A stretch of DNA of 64,000 nt from Candidatus Intricatilinea gracilis. Its GTDB lineage: Bacteria > Pseudomonadota > Gammaproteobacteria > Burkholderiales > Burkholderiaceae_C. The notes under the pieces are model-generated. The model saw only the letters and a program-made list of their open reading frames with translations. It had not been told where the DNA came from and searched no databases. The position numbers were made by a program, and so were the translations under genes. How positions within the stretch are numbered: position 1 is the first letter of the stretch; every line of letters begins with the position of its first letter. Shown piece by piece: positions 1 to 8,953 of the stretch. Location: contig JADJDQ010000021.1 of assembly GCA_016702605.1 (NCBI GenBank), forward strand, positions 992,001-1,056,000, written 5' to 3'.

Positions 1-860
1 TCGGTGTTGCGGGTGATCAGCACGTGCAGGTCGTACCGGTCGAGGGTCTGCAGGCTCACCAGCCGCTCGGTGCCGTCGCGAAAGCGGCGCAGCTCCATCT
101 GCTGCTGACGGGCCAGGGTCTCGGCCACGCGGGCTTCGTCGAGTGTGGGGGCGGCCACCACCGAGCCGGCCAGCAACACGCCGTCGCGCCTGAAGATGGC
201 CAGCCGTGCGTCCGGCACAGCCGCCGCCGACGCAAACGCACCCAGCAGCCCCCGCGCCGGCAGGGCGGTGACGAGCCAGCCGCGCCGTGCGTCGGTGGCC
301 GGCGTGTAGGCCACCGCCAGCGCCACCAGTGGCTCGCCGGTGACCGGGCTGTCGAACGGCCGGCTGATGGCCAGGGCGTCGTCGGGCAGGTCGTGTGGTG
401 AGGGCGCGAACATGCCCGGATTCGGTGGCAGGAAGTCGTTGGACGCACACAGCAGCTGGCCCTGTTCGTCGATCAGCCACAAGGCGCGCGCCAGCGGCAT
501 CAGGCTGGCGCGGCTGCGCAGGGCCTCGCGGGCCACCGCGCCGCTGCAGCTGAGCTGGCCGCTCGACAGCTCGGCGCGCAAGGCCCGCAGCCCCGTTTCG
601 GCGCCGTGCACGCCGCGAGCGATGTCGTCGCTCAGTGCCAGCGACAGCAGGCTGAGTTCACGCGCCTGACCGTCGAGTGCGTCGCGGCGCAGTTGCCACA
701 AGGCGAGGGTGGCCACCAGCGCCAGCGCCAGCGTCAGGCCCAGCGCCGACCAGAACGGCCGCGGCAGGCTCAGGTGTGCGCCGGCCAGCCAGCGCCCGGC
801 ACGTGCGCCGGTGCGGCGCGGCGCGGCGGTGGTCGGTTCGGCGGGATCTGGCATGGGCAT
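1..860 (-). CDS. Membrane sensor protein, N-terminal part (cut by window edge)
   Basis: This open frame runs without a stop from an ATG at 860 down to base 1, so only about the first 286 residues are visible. Residues about 34-52 form one hydrophobic transmembrane segment (core ALGLTLALALVATLALW). A long, probably periplasmic, region follows and resembles a Cache-type ligand-binding domain, with stretches such as LWLIDEQGQLLC and RLAIFRRDGVLLAG. The output domain lies outside the window, so histidine kinase or diguanylate cyclase cannot be decided. The divergent OmpR-type regulator 217 bp away makes a histidine kinase the best guess. An alternative ATG at 854 is two codons downstream. The reading frame is well supported; the family assignment is inference. 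Confidence 0.6.
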   Translation of the reverse strand, partial: MPMPDPAEPTTAAPRRTGARAGRWLAGAHLSLPRPFWSALGLTLALALVATLALWQLRRDALDGQARELSLLSLALSDDIARGVHGAETGLRALRAELSSGQLSCSGAVAREALRSRASLMPLARALWLIDEQGQLLCASNDFLPPNPGMFAPSPHDLPDDALAISRPFDSPVTGEPLVALAVAYTPATDARRGWLVTALPARGLLGAFASAAAVPDARLAIFRRDGVLLAGSVVAAPTLDEARVAETLARQQQMELRRFRDGTERLVSLQTLDRYDLHVLITRNT

Positions 861-1077
861 CGATCATGGGGCCGGGCAGGGCGCCGGGCGAGAGGCGGTC
901 GCCGGACAGGCATCAGGTCGACCTGTGGCGGGTGTGTGGCAGGTCCGCAGCAGATAGACAAGCAGCGACCCGGGTCGGATTGCGGTTGCGCAAGCGCCGC
1001 CGCGCGCGGGCCGGACGGGCGGGTTGCTTGTCGGATACTGCAGTCAAGAGCATCCTGCAGCCGCCACCCTACCCACC

Positions 1078-1863
1078 ATGCCTACTTCCAGCGTTCCCGA
1101 CGAGGCTGGTGGCGCCAGCCAGTTGGTGCCGCCGCCGGCGGCGGCCTGGCCTCATATCCTGGTGATCGACGACGATCCCAGTATCCGTGATCTGGTCAGC
1201 GAGTACCTGGGCCGCAACGAGATGCGGGTGAGCACGGGAGAGTCGGGGCGCGAGTTGTTCGAGCGTATCGATCACGAGGCGGTCGATCTGGTGCTGCTCG
1301 ACCTCAAGCTGCCGGGCGAAGACGGCATGGTGCTGGCGCGCCAGCTGCGCGAACGCGCCAACGTGCCGCTGGTGCTGCTGACCGGGCGCAACGAAGAGGC
1401 CGACCGGGTGATGGGCCTCGAGCTGGGCGCCGACGACTACGTCACCAAACCCTTCAGCCCGCGTGAACTGCTGGCCCGGCTGCGCGCCGTGTTGCGGCGC
1501 TACCAGGTGCAGGCGACGCTGCCCGAGCGCGACCAGACCCGCCGCGCCCACCGGTTCGCCGGCTGGGAGCTCAACCTGCGCACACGCCGGCTGCTCACGC
1601 CCGGTGGTGACACGGTCGAGTTGTCCAACGGCGAGTTCAGCCTGCTGGCGGCCTTGTGCCGGGCGCCGCAGCGGGTGTTGTCGCGCGAGCAGTTGTTGTC
1701 GCTGTCGCGCCTGCATGAGTCCGAGGTCTACGACCGCACGGTCGACGTGCAGATTCGCCGCCTGCGCGTCAAGCTCGAAGCCGACCCGTCGCATCCGACC
1801 CTCATCATCACCGAACGTGGTGCCGGTTATCGCCTGGCCTGCGAGGTGCAGACGCTCTTCTAG
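1078..1863 (+). CDS. OmpR/PhoB-family two-component response regulator
   Basis: The 261-residue protein has a receiver domain (about residues 26-140) followed by a winged-helix DNA-binding domain (about 155-258). The acidic pocket is IDDDPS, the phosphoacceptor is Asp75 in LVLLDLKLPG, and the switch Thr (LLTGR) and conserved Lys (YVTKPFSP) are present. The C-terminal domain ends in the typical VQIRRLRVKLE...ERGAGYRL pattern of the OmpR group. I chose the ATG at 1078. The frame stays open upstream to a TTG at 1024, but that stretch is not receiver-like. The gene diverges from the membrane sensor at 1-860, its likely partner. No target genes can be read from the sequence. Confidence 0.9.
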   Translation: MPTSSVPDEAGGASQLVPPPAAAWPHILVIDDDPSIRDLVSEYLGRNEMRVSTGESGRELFERIDHEAVDLVLLDLKLPGEDGMVLARQLRERANVPLVLLTGRNEEADRVMGLELGADDYVTKPFSPRELLARLRAVLRRYQVQATLPERDQTRRAHRFAGWELNLRTRRLLTPGGDTVELSNGEFSLLAALCRAPQRVLSREQLLSLSRLHESEVYDRTVDVQIRRLRVKLEADPSHPTLIITERGAGYRLACEVQTLF

Positions 1864-2131
1864 GCGCAGCGTCGGCCCGGCGGGCGACTGCCCGCTTGGC
1901 GCGCAAGTGCTCGGCTTCGAGCTGCAACGCGCCCGTCGGCCCGGCGTCGGGTGAGTGGTGCTCACCATCACCCTGCCAGCGCAGCTTCGAGCTTGCCGAC
2001 ACGCCGCCCGTGACACGGCAGAATGTGCGCTAAGTCATGAACCCATCGAACCTCCACCACATGCCGCCGCGCCGGCCTGGCCAGCGCGGCCTGCGTCCAC
2101 TTTGCCCGTGCCCGGGCTCTGGAGCCCGCGC

Positions 2132-2926
2132 GTGAACTGGCACGTCCACGACGAACAGGCCATGCGCCTGGCGCTGGACCAGGCGCTCAACGCGCGCCTG
2201 AGTGGTGAGGTGCCGGTGGGCGCGGTGATCGTGCGCCACTCGCCGGCCGGCCCGCAGGTGCTGGCCACGGGCTACAACCGCCCGGTCACCACCCACGACC
2301 CGACGGCCCACGCCGAAATTGTTGCCCTGCGCCACGCCGCCCAGCTGGTCGAGAACTACCGCCTGCCCGACTGCGAGCTCTACGTCACCCTCGAACCCTG
2401 CGCCATGTGCGCCATGGCGCTGCTTCACGCACGGTTCAAACGTGTCGTCTTCGGCGCGCCTGACCCCAAGACCGGCGCTGCCGGTTCGGTGCTTGACCTC
2501 TTTGCATTGGCCCAGCTCAACCACCAGACGGCCATCCACGGCGGCTTGCTCGCAGACGCCTGTGGTGGCTTGCTGCGCGAGTTCTTCGCCGAGCGCCGGG
2601 CGGCACAACGCAGCGAGCAGTTGCGCCGACGTGCAGCCGAACTCGACGCCGAAGACGCCGCCGCACTGAGCCCGGCGCCAGACACCACCGTCTGGACGCC
2701 CGACCCACACCCGTTGCCGCGTGTCGACGTGCTGGTGCGCGAGATCCATCTGGTCGGCGGTGATACCCAGCCGGGCGCCCTGGCCGCACCGGCCCCTGCC
2801 CCTGCACCTGCCGCGCCGAGTGGTGACACCTTGGCCGGCGCACTCGATGGCTCGGGCATACCGGCCGGCGAAGTCACCGAACTCGAGCTCGACACCACCC
2901 TGGCGCCCCTGCCGCCACAGCATTGA
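2132..2926 (+). CDS. tadA: tRNA-specific adenosine deaminase TadA with C-terminal extension
   Basis: TadA converts the wobble adenosine of tRNA-Arg(ACG) to inosine. The zinc and catalytic motifs are present: HAE in DPTAHAEIVAL, and PCAMC in TLEPCAMCAMALLHARFKR. The GTG at 2132 is preceded by GGAG at 2121-2124 with a 7-nt gap, which fits the family's usual N-terminus (HDEQAMRLALDQAL). The frame remains open further upstream to 1955, but that part is not TadA-like. After the deaminase core (about 160 residues) there is a tail of about 100 residues rich in Pro, Ala and acidic residues. The core is certain; the role of the tail is unknown. Confidence 0.92.
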   Translation: MNWHVHDEQAMRLALDQALNARLSGEVPVGAVIVRHSPAGPQVLATGYNRPVTTHDPTAHAEIVALRHAAQLVENYRLPDCELYVTLEPCAMCAMALLHARFKRVVFGAPDPKTGAAGSVLDLFALAQLNHQTAIHGGLLADACGGLLREFFAERRAAQRSEQLRRRAAELDAEDAAALSPAPDTTVWTPDPHPLPRVDVLVREIHLVGGDTQPGALAAPAPAPAPAAPSGDTLAGALDGSGIPAGEVTELELDTTLAPLPPQH

Positions 2927-2980
2927 CCCCGTCGGCATGCCCCCCGGGTATGCCGCCTCACGCAGTCCGACCGGCCATCC

Positions 2981-3988
2981 ATGAGCTCTTCCAGCGCCCG
3001 CAAGAACTTCACCCCGGCGTCGGCCAAGGTGCCCATCGGTGCATCCGCTGGCACAGACGACGTGTCTGCGCCCAGCCCAAGCAGCCTCACGATCTTCACG
3101 CCCGCCGGTGTGTTGCTCTCGGCCGCGCCGCTGCGCCTGGCCGCCAGGCGCCTGAAAGGCCTGGGCTTCGACGTCAGCCTGGACGAAGCCGTGCTGGCGC
3201 GCCAGCAGCGGTTTGGCGGCGACGATGCCACCCGCCTGGCCGCCATCCATCGCGTGGCCCGGGCCGCGCCTGCCGTGGCGCTGGCCAGCCGTGGTGGCTA
3301 CGGCATGACACGCCTGCTCGACCAGCTCGACTGGACGCTGCTCGAACAGTCCATCGAGCGGGGCACCCGCTGGGTCGGCTACAGCGACGTCACCGCCCTG
3401 CACATGGGCCTGCTGGCGCATCTGAAGGCCGGCAACCACCCACTCAGCTGGGCCGGGCCGCTGGCAGTCGACGATTTCGGGCGCGCCGAGGAAGACGGCG
3501 GCCTCGACGAGGTGACCCCCGACTGTTTCGTCGAAGCCATGAATGGTGAACTCGAAGCCGTGGGTTTTCGCACCGAGGTCGGCTTCGACGGGCTGGATGT
3601 GACCGGGCGCCTGTGGGGCGGCAACCTCACGGTGCTGATGTCGCTGCTGGGCACGCCCCACTGGCCACGTGTGAAGGGTGGTGTGTTGATGCTCGAGGAC
3701 ATCAACGAACACCCGTACCGTGTCGAACGCATGTTGCTGCAGCTGCATCAGGCCGGCGTGCTCGGCCAGCAGAAGGCGGTGCTGGTCGGCGACCTGGGCG
3801 GCTGGCGCAAGAGCCCGATGGACCGCGGCTACAACGTCAAGTCGGCCCTGGCCCATCTGCGATCGGTGAGCGCCGTGCCCATCCTCACCGGCCTGCCCTT
3901 CGGCCATGTGCCGACCAAGGTCTGCCTGCCCATGGGCGTCAAGGTGCAGCTGGTGGTCGACGGGCGTGATGCCCTGCTGGCGTGGTGA
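2981..3988 (+). CDS. ldcA: LD-carboxypeptidase (peptidase family S66, LdcA/MccF type)
   Basis: S66 enzymes release the terminal D-Ala from murein tetrapeptides during cell-wall recycling; the MccF branch cleaves microcin C-like conjugates. The three parts of the Ser-Glu-His triad region are visible: GYSDVTALH with the nucleophile Ser after the RGGYG motif, the Glu in LEDINEHPYRVERML, and the His in GLPFGHVPTK. At 335 residues it is slightly longer than the usual 300-310 because of a roughly 35-residue Ser/Ala-rich N-terminus without a signal peptide, which suggests a cytoplasmic enzyme. It lies 54 bp after tadA and ahead of a peptide importer, which fits recycling, but the exact substrate is inferred. 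Confidence 0.88.
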   Translation: MSSSSARKNFTPASAKVPIGASAGTDDVSAPSPSSLTIFTPAGVLLSAAPLRLAARRLKGLGFDVSLDEAVLARQQRFGGDDATRLAAIHRVARAAPAVALASRGGYGMTRLLDQLDWTLLEQSIERGTRWVGYSDVTALHMGLLAHLKAGNHPLSWAGPLAVDDFGRAEEDGGLDEVTPDCFVEAMNGELEAVGFRTEVGFDGLDVTGRLWGGNLTVLMSLLGTPHWPRVKGGVLMLEDINEHPYRVERMLLQLHQAGVLGQQKAVLVGDLGGWRKSPMDRGYNVKSALAHLRSVSAVPILTGLPFGHVPTKVCLPMGVKVQLVVDGRDALLAW

Positions 3989-4051
3989 GTCGACTCACCC
4001 GTTGCGCCGGCTCGCACCAGTCATACCCTGAGAGGTCGTGCGCCGAGGCCC

Positions 4052-4069
4052 GCATACACTGGTGTATGC
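4052..4069. promoter_or_regulatory. Perfect 18-bp palindrome, candidate operator
   Basis: The sequence GCATACAC-TG-GTGTATGC is a perfect inverted repeat with 8-bp arms and a 2-bp centre. It lies in the 252-bp intergenic region about 170 bp before the lipoprotein gene of the peptide ABC importer. Its size and symmetry fit a dimeric repressor or activator site. Which regulator family would bind it is unknown, and no regulator gene is adjacent. Confidence 0.5.
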
Positions 4070-4240
4070 ACGCTGGTGAGGGCTTGTCGCCAGTGGCTTG
4101 AATCGGAGTGTGGAGTGCACAGTATGGTGATCAGTGCGCGGCACGTTGGTGCGGGCCATGGCGCAGTGGCGGAGCTGAAGTCGATCGATGCCGGTGACAC
4201 TTCGGTAGCGAATTGCCTTGGTGTCTGCACGACGGCGGGC

Positions 4241-6457
4241 ATGGGCCGGTTGCGCCGCTTCGGCGCCGGCTTGATCGTGTTGCTGGGTGCGGCGCTGGGC
4301 GGCTGCGGCAACAGCCCGTGGCCCGAAGACGCCGCCGCGTCGAACACGCTGTACACGGCGGTGGTCGAGAGTTCGCCCCGCCACCTTGACCCGACGGCCT
4401 CGTACTGGTCGAACGACACACCGTACACCTATCAGATCTACGAGCCGCCCTACGGCTACCACTACCTCAAGCGCCCTTTTGTGCTGGTGCCCAAGAGTGC
4501 GGCCGAAGTGGTGAAGCCACGGTATGTCGACAAGGACGGGCGGCCGCTGCCCGACGACGTGGCGTCGGATCAGGTGGCTGAAAGCATCTACGACGTGCCG
4601 ATCAAGCCCGGCATCCAGTTCCAGCCGCATCCCGCGTTTGCCGTTGATGAACAAGGGCGGCACCGTTACCACACGATGAAGCCGGGCGAACTGGGCGAAC
4701 GCCGCACACCGCTGGACTTCGAGCACCAGGGCACCCGGGAACTGGTGGCCGAGGACTTCGTCTACGCCCTCAAGCGCCATGCCACCACCCGGATCACCAC
4801 ACCCATCTTCGGCACCTTCGCCGAGATGATCGTGGGGCTCAAGGAGTACGGACCCCTCATCAAGGCCGAGGACGTCAAGTTGCGCCAGGGTCTGGATCCG
4901 GCCAGCCAGGACAAACCTTTCCTCGACTTCCGGCGCTGGCCGCTGGCGGGTGCCACCGCGCCCGAGAAACATCTGCTGCGCCTGCGCATCAAGGGCAAGT
5001 ATCCGCAGTGGAGCTACTGGATGCAGATGACGTTCACCGCGCCCGTACCCTGGGAGGCCGATGCCTTCTACGCCCAGCCCGGCATGGCCGAACGTGGCCT
5101 CACACTCGACGTCTGGCCGGTCGGCACCGGGCCTTACATGATGGCCGAATACGTCAAGGATCGCCGCCATGTGATGGTGCGCAACCCCAACTACCGCGGT
5201 GAGCCCTATCCGTGTGAAGGTGAGCCCGGCGACAAACAGGCCGGCCTGCTCGACGACTGCGGCAAGAAGACACCGTTCATCGACCGCCTGGTGTCCACCG
5301 TCGAACGTGAAGGGGTGCCGCGTCAGGGCAAGTTCCGCCAGGGTTTCTACGACATCGAGATCTTCGAGCGTACCGACACCGGCAAGGACTACCAGGTCGG
5401 CATGCAGGACTCGGAGGACGTGCGGCGCGAGTACCTCGACAAGGGTTTCCGTCTCGATACCCGCTCGGACGTGAACAGTTATTTCATCGCCTTCAACATG
5501 ATGGATCCCACGCTGGGTGACGGTGCCACGCCCGAACAGGGAGCGCGCAACCGCAAGCTGCGCCAGGCCATCTCGATCGCGATCGACTGGGAAGAGTATT
5601 CGAAGGTCTTCCCGAAGAAAGCCGGTGACACCGCGATGAGCCCCTTGCCCAAGGGCATCTTCGGGTCGCGTGAAGGTGAGCCTGGTGTCGTCAATCCGGT
5701 GACACATACGGTGGTGGACGGCAAGCCGCAGCGGCGCTCTCTGGACGAGGCAAAGAAGCTGATGGTCGAGGCGGGTTACCCGAATGGCCGCGACGTGTCG
5801 ACCGGCAAACCACTCACGCTCAATTACGACGTCTATTTTCCGGCCACACCTGAACGCAAACCCGAGATCGACTGGGTGGTGCGCCAGTTCGCCAAACTCG
5901 ACATCCAGCTCGAAGTGCGCGCCACCGACAACAACCAGTTCCAGGACAAGGTGCGCAAGGGCAAGTACCAGGTGTTCTGGCTGGGCTGGAATGCCGACTA
6001 TCCCGACGCCGAGAACTTTCTGTTCCTGCTCTACGGTCCGAACGGCAAGACCAAATACGACGGCGAGAACACGTCGAACTTCGCCAACCCCGAATACGAC
6101 CGCCTGTTCACCCAGATGAAGTCGCTCGACGACGGGCCCGAGAAACAGAAACTCGTCGATGCCATGGTGCAGATCGCCCAGGTCGACGCGCCCTGGACCA
6201 TGGGGTTCTTTCCGCATGCCTCGGCTGCCGTGCAGCGCTGGGTGCACAACTCCAAGCCTGCCATCCTGGTGCGTGATCAGGGTCGCTACCTGCGCCTGGA
6301 CGTGAAGGACCGGATGGCGTCTATCCAGTCCTGGAACCACCCGGTGTGGTGGCCCATCGTGGCGGTGCTGGTGGCGGTGGCAGGTTTCGTCGTGCTGGCC
6401 TGGCGCAGCCTGCGTCGGCGCGAACGCATGAACGCACGTGGCCAGGTCCTGGCCTGA
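4241..6457 (+). CDS. Peptide ABC transporter substrate-binding lipoprotein (SBP family 5)
   Basis: This is the extracytoplasmic receptor of an oligopeptide/dipeptide-type importer (family 5, OppA/DppA). From the ATG at 4241 the protein starts with a lipoprotein signal ending in the lipobox LGGC, so I prefer this start over the open frame that extends up to 4076. Family features include the region around TGPYMMAEYVKDRRHVMVRNP and the C-terminal lobe WLGWNADYPDAENFLFLLYG. At 738 residues it is longer than ordinary DppA (about 535). It ends with a hydrophobic helix (WWPIVAVLVAVAGFVVLAW) followed by basic residues, so it may be anchored at both ends. It is followed after 17 bp by the permease genes. 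Confidence 0.88.
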   Translation: MGRLRRFGAGLIVLLGAALGGCGNSPWPEDAAASNTLYTAVVESSPRHLDPTASYWSNDTPYTYQIYEPPYGYHYLKRPFVLVPKSAAEVVKPRYVDKDGRPLPDDVASDQVAESIYDVPIKPGIQFQPHPAFAVDEQGRHRYHTMKPGELGERRTPLDFEHQGTRELVAEDFVYALKRHATTRITTPIFGTFAEMIVGLKEYGPLIKAEDVKLRQGLDPASQDKPFLDFRRWPLAGATAPEKHLLRLRIKGKYPQWSYWMQMTFTAPVPWEADAFYAQPGMAERGLTLDVWPVGTGPYMMAEYVKDRRHVMVRNPNYRGEPYPCEGEPGDKQAGLLDDCGKKTPFIDRLVSTVEREGVPRQGKFRQGFYDIEIFERTDTGKDYQVGMQDSEDVRREYLDKGFRLDTRSDVNSYFIAFNMMDPTLGDGATPEQGARNRKLRQAISIAIDWEEYSKVFPKKAGDTAMSPLPKGIFGSREGEPGVVNPVTHTVVDGKPQRRSLDEAKKLMVEAGYPNGRDVSTGKPLTLNYDVYFPATPERKPEIDWVVRQFAKLDIQLEVRATDNNQFQDKVRKGKYQVFWLGWNADYPDAENFLFLLYGPNGKTKYDGENTSNFANPEYDRLFTQMKSLDDGPEKQKLVDAMVQIAQVDAPWTMGFFPHASAAVQRWVHNSKPAILVRDQGRYLRLDVKDRMASIQSWNHPVWWPIVAVLVAVAGFVVLAWRSLRRRERMNARGQVLA

Positions 6458-6474
6458 CGGGGACAAGAAACGAC

Positions 6475-7458
6475 ATGGGAAGCTTCATCCTGCGCCGCGT
6501 GTTTTATGGCGCGCTCATCCTGCTGGGTGTCAACCTGGCGACCTTTCTGCTGTTCTTCTCGCTCAACACGCCCGACGACATGGCCCGCCTCAATCTGGGC
6601 GGCAAACGTGTCAACCAGGAGGCCATCGAGAAGTGGAAGGCCGAACGTGGTTACGACAAGCCGCAGTTCGTTAACCCGGCCAGACAGGGTGTCGAGCGAT
6701 ATACCGACACCATCTTCTACGATCGGTCGGTGTCGTTGTTTGCGCTGAAGTTCGGCCGCGCCGATTCCGAGAGCGCCGGAGACATCGGCCATGAGGTGAG
6801 TTCACGCATGTGGGTCAGCCTGCAGATGGCGTTGCCCCTGTTCGTGCTGCAGGTTTTTGCCAGCACGGCGTTTGCCTTGTTGCTGGTGATGTTCAGACAC
6901 ACGAAGTTCGACTTCTGGGGCGTGGTGGCCTGTGTGCTGCTGCTGTCGATATCGAGCCTGTTCTACATCATCGTCGGTCAGTACCTGTTCTCGCGCGTAC
7001 TGAAGCTGGCGCCGATCTCGGGGTTTGCGCCGGGGCTCGATGCCGTGCGTTTCCTCATCCTGCCGATTGGCCTGTCGCTGCTGGCGCGGCTTGGTGGTGA
7101 AGCGCGGCTGTACCGCGCCATGTTCCTCGAAGAGATCGGCAAGGACTACGTGCGCACCGCCCGCGCCAAGGGCCTGGCCGAGCCGCTGGTGCTGATGCGC
7201 CACGTGCTGCGCAACGCGCTGATCCCCATCATCACCAGCGCCGGCAGTTACCTGCCTTACGTGTTCCTGGGCAGTCTGGTATTCGAGAGTTTCTTCGGTC
7301 TGCCCGGCCTGGGGGCCTATGTGATCGAGGCCATCGGCAAACAGGATTTCGCCGTGGTGCGCACCATGGTGTTCCTCGGCTCCTTGCTCTACATCGCGAC
7401 CTATGTGTTGATCGATGTGGCCTACACCTGGGCCGACCCGCGCGTGCGGTTGACCTGA
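6475..7458 (+). CDS. Peptide ABC transporter permease, DppB/YejB-like
   Basis: This inner-membrane channel subunit has 327 residues. It begins with the typical membrane-entry segment ILRRVFYGALILLGVNLATF and continues with further transmembrane helices. The cytoplasmic coupling loop carries the EAA-type signature (RTARAKGLAEPLVLMRHVLRNALIPII), which contacts the ATPase subunit. A region of roughly 70 polar residues between TM1 and TM2 would lie in the periplasm. It sits 17 bp after the receptor gene and 16 bp before the second permease, so co-transcription is very likely. Confidence 0.9.
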   Translation: MGSFILRRVFYGALILLGVNLATFLLFFSLNTPDDMARLNLGGKRVNQEAIEKWKAERGYDKPQFVNPARQGVERYTDTIFYDRSVSLFALKFGRADSESAGDIGHEVSSRMWVSLQMALPLFVLQVFASTAFALLLVMFRHTKFDFWGVVACVLLLSISSLFYIIVGQYLFSRVLKLAPISGFAPGLDAVRFLILPIGLSLLARLGGEARLYRAMFLEEIGKDYVRTARAKGLAEPLVLMRHVLRNALIPIITSAGSYLPYVFLGSLVFESFFGLPGLGAYVIEAIGKQDFAVVRTMVFLGSLLYIATYVLIDVAYTWADPRVRLT

Positions 7459-7474
7459 AGCGGCGAGATCCGAC

Positions 7475-8953
7475 ATGCCCAAGTTTGTTCTGCTCTGGAC
7501 CGACGCCTCGATCTGGCTGCTGGTGTTTGCGTTGTTGGCCTACGGCGTGATGGTGGTGCGCAGCCCGGCCCTGTCGGCCAACTGGCGCAAGGTCTTTCAC
7601 GACGGTGCGGCCATGTGTTCCAGCATCGTGCTGCTGCTGTGTCTGCTGGTGACCTTGCTCGACAGCGTGCACTTCCGGGCCCTGTTGCCGCCCATGCCGG
7701 GGCAGACGAGCAACACACCTGCCTACGAGACACGCACCCGGTCGTTGCTCGACGCCATGTTGTGGCAACTCGTCGAATCGCGTGAAGCCACCTACTCGCG
7801 TCCGCTGGCCTATGTGAGTTTCACCAAGGAGTCGAGCGAGCAGGGCGGCCAACTCGTGCGGGTGGCGCCGCGCCTGAAGTTCGGTGCCGCTCACCTCACC
7901 GATCCCGAGACCCAGTGGCTGCCCGACATCACCCGCCGCGCTGCCATGGGACTGGCGGGCGGCGCGCTTGGTGCACTGATCCTGTGCGGCCTGCTGGTGG
8001 CCGTCATTGCACGAAGTCGTGCCCTGAGCTGGCGCGGTGTGGCCGGGCAGATCTGGCGCGGCGAGGGCAACATACCGTGGCATGCGGCGTTGTGGACGAT
8101 CTGGGTGGCGGCGCTGCTGATCGGCGTGTCGGCCAGTCTGGCTGGTCCGTATCACCTGCTCGGCACCGACCTCACGGGCAACGACGTGCTCTATCAGGCG
8201 CTCAAGAGCATACGCACCGCCTTCGTCATCGGCACGCTGGCCACGGTGGCGACCCTGCCACTGGCGGTGGTGCTGGGCATCATGGCGGGGTACTTCAAGG
8301 GCTGGGTCGACGAAGTCATCCAGTACATCTACACCGTGTTGTCGTCGGTGCCCAATGTGCTGCTCATCGCCGCCTGTGTGCTCATGGTGCAGGTGTTTCT
8401 CGACAAACACCCCGAACTGTTCGAGACCGGCGCCGAGCGCAGTGACCTCAAGCTCTTCTTGCTGTGTGTCGTGCTCGGCCTCACCGGCTGGGCCGGCCTG
8501 TGCCGGCTGCTGCGCGGCGAGACACTCAAGTTGCGCGAGCTCGAATACGTGCAGGCTGCCCAGGCCTTTGGTGTGAGTGACACCCGCATCATGCTGCGCC
8601 ACATCTTCCCCAACGTCGCCCACCTGATGCTGATCGTGACCGTGCTCGAGTTCTCGTCCCTGATCCTGTACGAAGCGGTGCTGAGTTACGTCGGCGTGGG
8701 TGTCGACCCATCGATGAACAGCTTTGGCGGCATGATCAATCTGGCACGCAACGAGATGAGCCGTGATCCCCTGGTGTGGTGGTCTTTCGCCGCAGCCTTC
8801 GGGTTCATGGTGACGCTGGTGTTGGCGGCCAACTTGTTTGCCGACGGGGTGCGTGATGCCTTCGACCCACGGGCGCGGGTGTTCAGGCGGCGCCTGTCGA
8901 GTCGTACCAACGTGACCGGCACTGCCAAGGCCGACGGTGGAGTGCCGACATGA
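7475..8953 (+). CDS. Peptide ABC transporter permease, DppC/YejE-like
   Basis: This is the second channel subunit of the peptide importer, 492 residues, which is long for a DppC (about 300). The extra length is an N-terminal part with two additional hydrophobic segments and a soluble domain of about 100 residues before the conserved core. The core begins near the motif HLLGTDLTGNDVLYQALKS. The EAA loop is seen as EYVQAAQAFGVSDTRIMLRHIFPN. The stop codon overlaps the start of the ATPase gene (ATGA at 8950-8953), which indicates translational coupling. Such long YejE-type permeases are known in oligopeptide systems; the true substrate is unknown. Confidence 0.88.
   Translation: MPKFVLLWTDASIWLLVFALLAYGVMVVRSPALSANWRKVFHDGAAMCSSIVLLLCLLVTLLDSVHFRALLPPMPGQTSNTPAYETRTRSLLDAMLWQLVESREATYSRPLAYVSFTKESSEQGGQLVRVAPRLKFGAAHLTDPETQWLPDITRRAAMGLAGGALGALILCGLLVAVIARSRALSWRGVAGQIWRGEGNIPWHAALWTIWVAALLIGVSASLAGPYHLLGTDLTGNDVLYQALKSIRTAFVIGTLATVATLPLAVVLGIMAGYFKGWVDEVIQYIYTVLSSVPNVLLIAACVLMVQVFLDKHPELFETGAERSDLKLFLLCVVLGLTGWAGLCRLLRGETLKLRELEYVQAAQAFGVSDTRIMLRHIFPNVAHLMLIVTVLEFSSLILYEAVLSYVGVGVDPSMNSFGGMINLARNEMSRDPLVWWSFAAAFGFMVTLVLAANLFADGVRDAFDPRARVFRRRLSSRTNVTGTAKADGGVPT

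Noticed and set aside
1808..2002. 64-codon minus-strand ORF between the response regulator and tadA
   Set aside because: It overlaps the regulator's 3' end, starts with GTG without a ribosome-binding site, and shows no family match.
3995..6466. Antisense open frame of about 820 codons opposite the peptide-binding lipoprotein gene
   Set aside because: Same cause: a composition shadow. It is His/Arg/Val-rich without recognisable motifs, and the sense strand has the lipobox and SBP motifs.
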